Shown piece by piece: positions 1 through 7,101 of a stretch of DNA of 7,101 bases. The notes under the pieces were generated by a model. The model did not search any database, had not been told where the DNA came from, and worked only from the letters and a program-made list of their open reading frames with translations. Position numbers and translations under genes: made by a program. Each line of letters opens with the position of its first letter. The stretch's first letter is position 1. Origin of the DNA: Caulobacteraceae bacterium (GTDB taxonomy: Bacteria; Pseudomonadota; Alphaproteobacteria; Caulobacterales; Caulobacteraceae); NCBI GenBank assembly GCA_947479185.1, contig CANJYY010000128.1, positions 1 through 7,101 of the forward strand, in the 5' to 3' direction.

Positions 1-1219
1 CGTCCGGGCGTCCGCGGTCCCGGCGGACGCGACGCCCGCGCGCCCGGCCGTCGATCCGATTCCCTACGCCGCGATCATCGAGTCGCTCGAGGACCCGCTG
101 ATGGTCATCGCCGCCGGCGCGCCCGGCGATAACGCCCGGCACCCACTGGTGTTCGCCAACCTGGCCGCCAGGGCCCTGTTCCGCATCCTGCGGCGCGACG
201 CCCTGCTGATCACCGTGATCCGCAATCCGCAGGTGATCGAGCTGGTGGACGAGGCGCTGATCGGCGGCATCTCGGGCCATACCGCGTTCGAGGCCGGCGG
301 CGCACACGACCGGACCTGGACCGTCGTCGCCCGCCCGCTGGTCGCGGAATCGGGACGCTCGCCCCTGGCCTTGCTGGTGCTGCGCGACCAGACCGACCTG
401 CGGCGCGCCGAACGCATGCGGGCCGACTTCCTGGCCAACGCCAGCCACGAACTGCGGACGCCGCTGGCGTCGCTGACCGGCTTCATCGAGACGCTGCGCG
501 GCCCGGCCCGCGACGATGTCGCCGCGCGCGACAAGTTCCTCGGCATCATGCACACCCAGGCCGAACGGATGGCGCGCCTGATCGATGATCTGATGAGCCT
601 GTCGCGGATCGAACTGAACGAGCACATCGCGCCGCACGGCCGCGTGGACCTGGCGCTGGCGGTCACCGATGTCGCCGACGCCATGACCCCCGTCATCCGC
701 GACAAGGGCGTGCGTATCGACTGGACAGCGCCGGCCTCCGGGTCCGCGACCGTCGAGGGCGACCGCGACCAGATCATCCAGGTGATCCAGAACCTGATCG
801 ACAACGCCGTGAAATATTCGACGCGCGGCGGCGCCGTCCGCGTCGAGGTGACCGCGCCGGTCGTCGGCGATCCGCCGCCGTTGCGCGATGCCGAGGCCGC
901 GGGCCTGACCCTGCTGGCGCCGGATCATCGCCCGGGCGAGCAGTATGCGCTGCTGCGGATCAGTGACGCCGGCCCCGGCCTGCCGCGCGACGCCCTGCCC
1001 CGGCTGACCGAGCGGTTCTATCGTGTCGAGGGCCAGAAGAGCGGCGACAAGACCGGCACGGGCCTCGGCCTCGCCATCGTCAAGCACATCGTCAACCGTC
1101 ACCGGGGCGGTGTTTCCGTGGAAAGCGCCGTGGGCCGGGGCGCCGCATTTTCCGTCTGGCTGCCGCTGGCCGCCGTCGCCCGGATGGCCGAGCCGGAGGG
1201 CGTCACGAAACTGTCGTAG
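1..1219 (+). CDS. phoR: Phosphate regulon sensor histidine kinase PhoR (5' end outside window)
   Basis: Membrane-associated sensor kinase that autophosphorylates on histidine and controls phosphorylation of PhoB according to phosphate transport status. The frame is open from base 2, giving about 405 visible residues. The first ATG (101) is internal, because the 33 codons before it read straight into a PAS-like segment (YAAIIESLEDPLMVI), so the true start and any transmembrane anchor lie upstream. Domains in order are a PAS-like sensor (about 60-420), then a HisKA dimerisation helix with the H-box ASHELRTPL, phospho-accepting His at 446-448. The HATPase_c domain follows: N-box NLIDNAVKYS (Asn at 803-805), G1 box DAGPG (Asp at 965-967), F-box LTERFYR, and G2 box GTGLGLA (from 1055). 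The HELRTPLASL and RFYRV motifs are typical of the PhoR type, and adjacent pst genes and phoB support this over a generic kinase. An insert of roughly 25-30 residues lies between the N and G1 boxes (about 854-940). The stop TAG lies inside a candidate Pho box. Confidence 0.93.
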   Translation, partial: VRASAVPADATPARPAVDPIPYAAIIESLEDPLMVIAAGAPGDNARHPLVFANLAARALFRILRRDALLITVIRNPQVIELVDEALIGGISGHTAFEAGGAHDRTWTVVARPLVAESGRSPLALLVLRDQTDLRRAERMRADFLANASHELRTPLASLTGFIETLRGPARDDVAARDKFLGIMHTQAERMARLIDDLMSLSRIELNEHIAPHGRVDLALAVTDVADAMTPVIRDKGVRIDWTAPASGSATVEGDRDQIIQVIQNLIDNAVKYSTRGGAVRVEVTAPVVGDPPPLRDAEAAGLTLLAPDHRPGEQYALLRISDAGPGLPRDALPRLTERFYRVEGQKSGDKTGTGLGLAIVKHIVNRHRGGVSVESAVGRGAAFSVWLPLAAVARMAEPEGVTKLS

Positions 1220-1232
1220 AAGTGTCGCATAG
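1200..1232 (+). promoter_or_regulatory. Candidate Pho box (PhoB-binding direct repeats) ahead of pstC
   Basis: Three consecutive 11-bp units sit at 1200-1210 (GCGTCACGAAA), 1211-1221 (CTGTCGTAGAA) and 1222-1232 (GTGTCGCATAG). All share GTC at positions 3-5. The last two give an 18-bp box at 1211-1228 that matches 14 of 18 positions of the E. coli consensus CTGTCATAWAWCTGTCAY (7-bp repeats, 4-bp spacers). The repeats straddle the phoR stop codon and end 59 bases before the pstC start, a reasonable distance for a PhoB-activated promoter. No convincing -10 hexamer is visible; CAGCAT at 1236-1241 or sequence just after it is the best I can offer. Activation of pstCAB-phoU-phoB by PhoB-P is inferred from the site and the family. 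Confidence 0.78.
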
Positions 1233-1241
1233 GGGCAGCAT

Positions 1242-1262
1242 CGGCCGGGCAGTTTCCGGCCG
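1242..1262 (+). repeat. GC-rich inverted repeat in the phoR-pstC gap
   Basis: Perfect 7-bp inverted repeat: CGGCCGG (1242-1248), 7-nt loop (1249-1255), CCGGCCG (1256-1262). GGGG at 1232-1235 and CCCC at 1265-1268 could extend the stem after an asymmetric internal loop. No run of T follows, so it is not a classical intrinsic terminator. It could weaken read-through from phoR or form part of the pstC leader. The choice depends on the transcription start, which I cannot fix. Confidence 0.5.
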
Positions 1263-1291
1263 TTCCCCGCCGCCCCCGTTTTGGACCCGCG

Positions 1292-2734
1292 ATGACCGTT
1301 CTGATCGCCCTGGCCCTGCTCGCCGCCTTCTCCGTCGGCGTGTACCTGATCGGCCGGCGCCGCGCCGTCGCCCTGTCCGATGGCAAATCCGCCCGCCTGC
1401 ACTCCCTGCCCGGCTATCACGGGACCTGGGTGGCCCTGTGGGCCGGCGTGCCGGCGGCCATGATCGTCATCCTGTTCGCCATCTTCGGCGGCCGGCTCGA
1501 GGACGCGGCGCTGCGCCTGCAGGTTCCCGCCGCCGTCGCCGCGCTCGAGGCCGAACGTCAGGAAGTATTCTGGAGCGATGCCGGCGCCGCCGCCCGCGGC
1601 CAGACCCAGAGCGAGATCGCCTATGAGGGCGACCTCAAGACCGCGCTGGACGCCAAGGCCGCCGAGGGCCGCCGGATCAGCGCCATCGGCCTGGCCGCCG
1701 TGCTCGGCCTGTCGGGCGTGCTGGCGCTGTGCGGCGTGCTGCTGGCCTATCCGCGCCTGTCGAAGGATTTCCGCGCCCGCAACCGGGTGGAGGGCTGGAC
1801 CAATGTCCTGCTGATCGCCTGTTCGACCATCGCGGTGATGACCACCCTGGGCATCCTGCTGTCGCTGGTCTGGGAGAGCTACCGCTTCTTCCAGTCGGTA
1901 TCGCCCGCGGAGTTCCTGTTCGGGACCGCCTGGGACCCGCAGATCGCCATGCGCAGCGACCAGGTCGCCGCCGATGGCGCGTTCGGCGCGGTGCCGCTGT
2001 TCGCCGGCACCTTCCTGATCATGCTGATCGGCATGGCCGTCGCCGCGCCGGTGGGCCTGTACTCGGCCATATATCTTTCCGAATACGCCGGGCCGGGAAT
2101 GCGGGCGACGATCAAGCCGCTGCTGGAAATTCTCGCCGGCGTGCCGACCGTGGTCTACGGCTTCTTCGCCGCCCTGACCGTCGGCCCGACCTTCCGCGCC
2201 TTCTTCAACTGGATCGGCGGCTTCCTTGTCGGCGGCCCGATGGACAGCCTCGGCCAGTATCTGGAGACCGTGCAGAACCAGATGGCTCTGACCGCCGGGG
2301 TGGTGATGGGCATCATGCTGATCCCCTTCGTCTCCTCCCTGTCCGACGACATCATCAACGCCGTGCCGCAGAGCCTGCGTGACGGCAGCTACGCCATGGG
2401 CGCGACCAAGTCGGAAACGGTCAAGCGGGTCATCCTGCCGGCCGCCCTGCCCGGCGTGGTCGGCGCCCTGATGCTGGCCGTGTCGCGGGCCATCGGCGAG
2501 ACCATGATCGTGACCATGGCCGCCGGTCTGCAGGCGAAGCTGACCGCCAACCCGCTGGACACCGTCACCACGGTCACCGTGCAGATCGTCACCCTGCTGA
2601 CCGGCGACCAGGAATTCGACAGCCCCAAGACCCTGGCCGCCTTCGGCCTCGGCCTCACCCTGTTCACCGTGACCCTGGCGCTGAACATCATCGCCCTGGG
2701 CATCGTGCGGAAGTACCGCGAGCAATATGACTGA
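1292..2734 (+). CDS. pstC: Phosphate ABC transporter permease PstC
   Basis: One of the two inner-membrane permeases of the high-affinity phosphate importer; with PstA it forms the channel driven by PstB. The product is 480 residues, against about 320 for E. coli PstC, because of an N-terminal extension of about 160 residues. The extension has hydrophobic helices near 1-21, 46-66 and 130-152 and an Ala/Glu-rich, probably helical stretch at about 68-127. I recall this as the alphaproteobacterial form (DUF3708-type N terminus). The conserved core starts near residue 170, with multiple membrane helices. Its EAA loop for docking PstB lies near 364-392 (DGSYAMGATKSE, then VILPAALPG), followed by SRAIGETM. 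ATG 1292 is the first possible in-frame start after the phoR stop, with a weak GGA at 1283-1285 as ribosome site. pstA overlaps its end by 8 nt. PstC rather than PstA is chosen from gene order and the long C-terminal motif AAGLQAKLTANPLDT. Confidence 0.95.
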   Translation: MTVLIALALLAAFSVGVYLIGRRRAVALSDGKSARLHSLPGYHGTWVALWAGVPAAMIVILFAIFGGRLEDAALRLQVPAAVAALEAERQEVFWSDAGAAARGQTQSEIAYEGDLKTALDAKAAEGRRISAIGLAAVLGLSGVLALCGVLLAYPRLSKDFRARNRVEGWTNVLLIACSTIAVMTTLGILLSLVWESYRFFQSVSPAEFLFGTAWDPQIAMRSDQVAADGAFGAVPLFAGTFLIMLIGMAVAAPVGLYSAIYLSEYAGPGMRATIKPLLEILAGVPTVVYGFFAALTVGPTFRAFFNWIGGFLVGGPMDSLGQYLETVQNQMALTAGVVMGIMLIPFVSSLSDDIINAVPQSLRDGSYAMGATKSETVKRVILPAALPGVVGALMLAVSRAIGETMIVTMAAGLQAKLTANPLDTVTTVTVQIVTLLTGDQEFDSPKTLAAFGLGLTLFTVTLALNIIALGIVRKYREQYD

Positions 2735-3991
2735 CGCCGCCCAACTCCAGTTGAAGAACGGACGCCTGAAGAAGCGTCACGCCGCCGAGGCCCGCTTCCG
2801 GCTGTACGGCCGCGTGGCGATCATCGTCGCCCTGTCGTTCCTCGTCCTGCTGCTCGGCCGGATCGGCCTGCAGGGCTATTCGACCTTCACCACCAACACC
2901 GTCTCGCTGCCGGTCTATCTCGACCCCGCGCGCATCGACCGGGCCGACCTCGAAGGGTCCAACTACGACTATGTCGTGGCGCTTTCGCTGCTGAAGCGGA
3001 TGGGCGAAACCGAGGACGAGTTCGGGACCAATTCCGGCGACGCCATGGCCCTGGTCAGCCGCGACCTGGGCTTCCAGATCCTCGACAAGGTCAAGGCCGA
3101 CCCGAACCTGATCGGCAAGACGATCATCGTGACCGGCCCGGTCAAGGCCGACGCCGACCTCTTCTACAAGGGCGAGATGACGCGCGCGGTAGACGAGGCC
3201 GACCGCAAGCTCAACAACCGCCAGCTCGACTGGCTGGACCGGCTGAAGAAGAGCGGCGCGGTCACCAGCGGCTTCAACGTCAACTTCTTCACCCACGCCG
3301 ACTCGACCGAGCCGGAACAGGCCGGGATCCTCGGCGCCGTGATGGGCTCGGCGATGATGCTGCTGGTCACGGCCCTGATCGCCGTGCCGATGGGCGTGAT
3401 GGCCGCCGTCTGGCTGGAGGAGTTCGCGCCGAAGAACCGCTGGACCGACATCATCGAGGTCAACATCAACAACCTCGCGGCCGTGCCGTCGATCGTCTAC
3501 GGCCTGCTCGGCCTGGCGGTGTTCATCAACGGGTTCGGCGCGCCACGCGGATCGGCCCTGACCGGCGGCATGGTGCTGGCCCTGATGGCCCTGCCGACGG
3601 TGATCATCGCCACCCGCTCGGCGCTCAAGGCCGTGCCGCCCTCGATCCGGGAAGCGGCCTGGGGCGTCGGCGCCTCGCGCACCCAGACAGTGTTCCACCA
3701 CGTTCTGCCCCAGGCCATGCCCGGGGTGATGACGGGAACCATTCTCTCGCTCGCCCACGCTCTGGGTGAGACGGCGCCCCTGCTGATGATCGGCATGATC
3801 GCCTTCAACCCCGGCCTGCCCCAGGGCTTCACCAGTTCCGCCAGCGTGCTGCCGGTGCAGGTGTTCATCTGGGAAAACGCCTCCGAACGCGCCTTCCACG
3901 AGCGCACCGCCGCAGCCATTATCGTGCTGCTGGTCTTCATGATCGCGATGAACGCGGCCGCGGTGATCCTGCGCCGCCGCTTCGAGCGCAG

Positions 3992-3998
<7 letters not shown>
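2727..3998 (+). CDS. pstA: Phosphate ABC transporter permease PstA
   Basis: Second inner-membrane permease of the Pst phosphate importer. At 423 residues it is much longer than E. coli PstA (about 296). The N-terminal region has a cytoplasmic basic stretch (about 11-29), one membrane helix (about 30-48), then about 150 mainly hydrophilic residues (50-200) predicted to face the periplasm. This matches what I recall as the DUF3333 domain of alphaproteobacterial PstA proteins. The permease core runs from about 200 to the end, with a helix at 201-230, the motif [16 protein letters not shown] (248-263), and an EAA loop at 308-333 ([11 protein letters not shown], then VLPQAMPG). The segment [12 protein letters not shown] (345-356) is highly typical of PstA. 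The start ATG lies within the last codons of pstC (ATGACTGA overlap), implying translational coupling. The protein ends in a basic tail, RRRFERRW. Confidence 0.95.
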
Positions 3999-4825
<827 letters not shown>

Positions 4826-4833
4826 GGCGCGCC

Positions 4834-5526
4834 ATGAACGAACACATCGTCAGATCCTACGAAGACGAACTGAACCAGCTGGCGGCGGAGGTCGTCCGCA
4901 TGGGCGGTCTGGCCGAGGCCCAGGTCAACGACTCGATCCAGGCCTTCGCCCGGCGCGACGTGCCTCTGGCCCAGGCGATGATCAGCCGCGACGGCAAGCT
5001 GGACACCATGGAGGCCGAGATCGAGCGGGCCGCCATCCGCATGATCGCCCTGCGCCAGCCGATGGCCAACGACCTGCGCCGGACCATGGCGGCGATGAAG
5101 ATCGCCATGAACCTGGAACGCTGCGGCGACCTGGCCAAGAACATCGGCAAGCGGACCCTGATCCTCGCCGAGGCCGAGCCCGCCGGGCCGGTCACCCGCT
5201 CGATCGAGCGGATGGGCAAGCTGGTCGCCTCGCGCCTGAAGGAAGTGATCGACGCCTACACCGCCTCGGAAGTTGATCGCGCCGTCTCGGTCTGGAGCCG
5301 CGACACCGAGGTCGACGAGCACTACGAGAGCCTGTTCCGCGAACTGCTGACCTACATGATGGGCGACCCGCGCACGATCACCGCCGGGGCCCACCTGCTG
5401 TTCGTGGCCAAGAATCTCGAGCGGATCGGCGACCACGCGACCAACATCGCCGAGATCGTGCACTTCGAGATCACCGGCCAGGAAATCCTCTCCGAGCGGC
5501 CGAAGCTGGACACCCTGACGCCATGA
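4834..5526 (+). CDS. phoU: Phosphate signalling regulator PhoU
   Basis: Cytoplasmic helical protein that conveys the state of the Pst transporter to PhoR and keeps the Pho response off when phosphate is plentiful. It also limits toxic phosphate uptake. The product is 230 residues, close to E. coli PhoU (241). It shows the expected two tandem three-helix repeats, each with an ExxxD metal-binding signature: NLERCGD (Glu95, Asp99) and NLERIGDHATNIAE (Glu196, Asp200). The first repeat also contains MANDLRRTMAAMKIA (77-91), a typical PhoU stretch. Both metal motifs are intact, so the protein looks functional. It sits 8 nt after pstB, and its stop shares an ATGA overlap with phoB, so it is made from the same transcript. 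Confidence 0.95.
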   Translation: MNEHIVRSYEDELNQLAAEVVRMGGLAEAQVNDSIQAFARRDVPLAQAMISRDGKLDTMEAEIERAAIRMIALRQPMANDLRRTMAAMKIAMNLERCGDLAKNIGKRTLILAEAEPAGPVTRSIERMGKLVASRLKEVIDAYTASEVDRAVSVWSRDTEVDEHYESLFRELLTYMMGDPRTITAGAHLLFVAKNLERIGDHATNIAEIVHFEITGQEILSERPKLDTLTP

Positions 5527-6212
5527 CGCCCACGGTTCTGGTGGTCGAGGACGAGGACGCCCTCGCCACCCTGCTGCAGTACAACCTCGAGAAGGAAGGC
5601 TATCGGGTGATCCACGCCGGCGACGGCGAGGAGGCGCTGATCCTGGTGCAGGAAGAGCTGCCGGACCTGGTCGTGCTCGACTGGATGCTGCCCAAGGTCT
5701 CGGGCATCGAGGTCTGCCGCCGCCTGCGCCAGCGTCCCGAAAGCCGCAACCTGCCGATCCTCATGCTGACCGCCCGGGGCGAAGAGAGCGATCGCGTGCG
5801 CGGCCTCGACACCGGGGCCGACGACTATGTCGTCAAGCCCTTCGCCATGGCCGAGCTGACCGCCCGCATCCGCGCCGTGATGCGCCGTATCCGGCCGGGC
5901 CTGGCCGACGACCGCGTAACCTGCGGCGACATCGTCATGGACCGCGTCGCCCACCGGGTGAAGCGCGGCGGGGCCGAGGTCCACCTGGGTCCGACCGAGT
6001 TCCGCCTGCTCGACCACCTGATGCAGCACCCGGGCCGGGTGTTCAGCCGCGAACAGCTGCTGGACGCGGTCTGGGGCTCGGACGTCTATGTCGAGGCGCG
6101 CACCGTCGACGTGCACATCGGCCGTCTGCGCAAGGCGCTGAACGGCAAGACCGACGCCGACCCGATCCGCACCGTGCGCTCGGCGGGCTATTCGCTGGAT
6201 CTGGATAACTGA
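5523..6212 (+). CDS. phoB: Phosphate regulon response regulator PhoB
   Basis: OmpR/PhoB-family transcription factor. Once phosphorylated by PhoR it binds Pho boxes and activates phosphate-scavenging genes. It has 229 residues, the same length as E. coli PhoB. Receiver domain 1-120: acidic pocket Glu9-Asp10-Glu11, phospho-acceptor Asp53 (VVLDWMLP), switch Thr83 (MLTARGEE) and Lys105 (DDYVVKPF). C-terminal winged-helix DNA-binding domain about 130-229: LGPTEFRLLDHL (155-166), recognition-helix region EARTVDVHIGRLRKAL (191-206), and wing RTVRSAGYSL (216-225). The DWMLP and VDVHIGRLRKAL motifs favour PhoB over other family members, as does its position after phoU. The ATG overlaps the phoU stop by 4 nt and has no good Shine-Dalgarno, implying coupled translation. 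A Pho box before pstC would place phoB under its own control. Confidence 0.95.
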   Translation: MTPTVLVVEDEDALATLLQYNLEKEGYRVIHAGDGEEALILVQEELPDLVVLDWMLPKVSGIEVCRRLRQRPESRNLPILMLTARGEESDRVRGLDTGADDYVVKPFAMAELTARIRAVMRRIRPGLADDRVTCGDIVMDRVAHRVKRGGAEVHLGPTEFRLLDHLMQHPGRVFSREQLLDAVWGSDVYVEARTVDVHIGRLRKALNGKTDADPIRTVRSAGYSLDLDN

Positions 6213-6220
6213 TCCGCGCG

Positions 6221-6255
6221 GGGGGACACGTACCGGCTTGCCGGTACGGGCCCCC
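6221..6255 (+). terminator. Strong hairpin after phoB, probable transcription terminator
   Basis: Inner stem CGTACCGG (6229-6236), loop CTTG (6237-6240), stem CCGGTACG (6241-6248), perfect over 8 bp. An outer stem GGGGG (6221-6225) pairs with CCCCC (6251-6255) across a small ACA/GG internal loop. It begins 8 bases after the phoB stop and ends 18 bases before purD. The downstream sequence GTTCCCTAAAAC lacks a T-run, so it may be a U-poor or Rho-assisted terminator, or an mRNA 3'-end stabiliser. Confidence 0.62.
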
Positions 6256-6273
6256 GTTCCCTAAAACCCGCCC

Positions 6274-7101
6274 ATGAACATTCTCCTCGTCGGATCGGGC
6301 GGGCGCGAGCATGCGCTGGCCTGGAAAATCAAACAGTCGCCGCTGCTGACGCGGCTGGTCGCGGCTCCGGGCAACCCTGGCATCGCCGGCCTGTGCGAGA
6401 CGCGGCCGGTCAAGGTCACCGACGTCGACGGACTGGTGGCCCTGGCGCAGGAGATCGCCGCCGATCTGGTGGTCGTGGGTCCGGAGTCGGCGCTGGAGGT
6501 CGGTCTGGCCGACCGGCTCAACGCCCTGGGCATTCCCTGCTTCGGTCCGACCGCCTCGGCGGCGCGGCTGGAGACCTCCAAGGCCTTCAGCAAGGACTTC
6601 CTCGCCCGCCACGCCATGCCGACAGCGGCCTATGGCGTGTTCGAGACCCCCGACGACGCCGCCGTGTTCCTCGACAGCCAGACCGCGCCGTACGTGATCA
6701 AGGCCGACGGCCTGGCCGCCGGCAAGGGCGTGGTCATCGCCGAAACACGGGCCGACGCCGACGCGGCGGTCGCCGACATGCTGGGCGGTCGTTTCGGCCA
6801 GGCCGGCGCCCGGGTGGTCATCGAGGAGTTCATGCCGGGCGAGGAGGCCAGCTTCTTCGCCCTGTGCGACGGCGAGACGGCTATCCCGTTCGGCTTCGCC
6901 CAGGACCACAAGCGCGCCTATGACGGCGACATGGGCCCCAATACCGGCGGGATGGGCACCTATTCGCCCGCGCCGGTTCTGACCGACGATCTGGCGAAGC
7001 GGGCCTTCGACGAATGCGTGCTGCCGGCGATCAGGGGCATGGCGGCCGAGGGCAATCCCTATCGCGGCGTGCTCTACGCCGGCCTGATGCTGACCCCGAC
7101 C
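6274..7101 (+). CDS. purD: Phosphoribosylamine-glycine ligase PurD (GAR synthetase), 3' end outside window
   Basis: Catalyses the second step of de novo purine synthesis in the cytoplasm: phosphoribosylamine + glycine + ATP to glycinamide ribonucleotide + ADP + phosphate. The visible 276 residues are open to the window end; family members are about 420-430, so roughly the last third is missing. N-terminal domain: MNILLVGSGGREHALAW at the start, AAPGNPG (30-36), VVGPE (67-71), and GPTASAARLETSK (91-103). ATP-grasp domain: YVIKADGLAAGKGV (140-153), VIEEFMPGEEASFFAL (182-197), QDHKRAYDGDMGPNTGGMG (210-228) and YRGVLYAGLMLT (263-274). All are intact and diagnostic of PurD. ATG 6274 fits the family N terminus exactly. 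No Shine-Dalgarno is seen in the bases before it (CTAAAACCCGCCC), so translation may be leaderless or SD-independent. The hairpin separates it from the pho operon and the function is unrelated to phosphate sensing. Confidence 0.96.
   Translation, partial: MNILLVGSGGREHALAWKIKQSPLLTRLVAAPGNPGIAGLCETRPVKVTDVDGLVALAQEIAADLVVVGPESALEVGLADRLNALGIPCFGPTASAARLETSKAFSKDFLARHAMPTAAYGVFETPDDAAVFLDSQTAPYVIKADGLAAGKGVVIAETRADADAAVADMLGGRFGQAGARVVIEEFMPGEEASFFALCDGETAIPFGFAQDHKRAYDGDMGPNTGGMGTYSPAPVLTDDLAKRAFDECVLPAIRGMAAEGNPYRGVLYAGLMLTPT

Noticed and set aside
101..103. ATG 101 as the start of phoR
   Set aside because: The frame stays open to the window edge and the preceding residues continue a PAS-like sequence, so this is an internal methionine.
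1236..1241. CAGCAT as a definite -10 element for pstC
   Set aside because: Only three of six positions match TATAAT and alphaproteobacterial -10 boxes vary, so it is mentioned but not annotated.
1222..1626. Plus-strand open frame starting with GTG at 1222 in the phoR-pstC gap
   Set aside because: Its product is Arg/Pro-rich, overlaps pstC in another frame and matches no family; it is a by-product of high GC.
6043..6909. Minus-strand open frame across the phoB end and purD
   Set aside because: It crosses two well-supported genes and the hairpin, with no domain signal.
6393..6923. Plus-strand open frame inside purD
   Set aside because: Arg/Gly-rich out-of-frame reading of purD; the purD frame itself, beginning at 6274, contains all expected motifs.

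Overview
The window is a high-GC stretch that reads almost entirely on the + strand. It carries a phosphate-starvation (Pho) locus in the order phoR, pstC, pstA, pstB, phoU, phoB, followed by the start of the purine-biosynthesis gene purD. GC-biased codon third positions, the long alphaproteobacterial forms of PstC and PstA, and the phoR-pstCAB-phoU-phoB order suggest an alphaproteobacterium. Caulobacterales (a Brevundimonas, Caulobacter or Phenylobacterium relative) is my best guess; this comes from protein character, not from a database search.

Layout. Bases 1-1219 are the 3' part of phoR, the sensor histidine kinase, whose start lies before the window. A set of three 11-bp direct repeats resembling a Pho box spans 1200-1232 across the phoR stop codon, and a GC-rich inverted repeat follows at 1242-1262. 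From 1292 to 6212 come pstC, pstA, pstB, phoU and phoB, with junctions of 8-nt overlap, 7-nt overlap (or a 5-nt gap), 8-nt gap and 4-nt overlap. They are therefore almost certainly one transcript. A strong hairpin at 6221-6255 follows phoB. purD begins at 6274 and runs off the end of the window. The only non-coding stretches are 1220-1291 and 6213-6273, so no gene-free stretch approaches 300 bases.

How the genes work together. PstC and PstA form the membrane channel and PstB the ATPase of the high-affinity phosphate importer. PhoU links transporter state to PhoR. PhoR phosphorylates PhoB when phosphate is scarce, and PhoB-P binds Pho boxes. A Pho box just ahead of pstC would make the operon, including phoB itself, positively autoregulated. 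The periplasmic phosphate-binding protein gene pstS is not in the window. PurD (glycinamide ribonucleotide synthetase) belongs to a separate pathway and is set apart by the hairpin.

Overall this is a well-conserved housekeeping region. I found no evidence of mobile elements, CRISPR, RNA genes or an undescribed system. The points worth a second look are regulatory (the triple-repeat Pho box and the two hairpins) and structural (N-terminal extensions in PstC and PstA and an insert in the PhoR ATPase domain).
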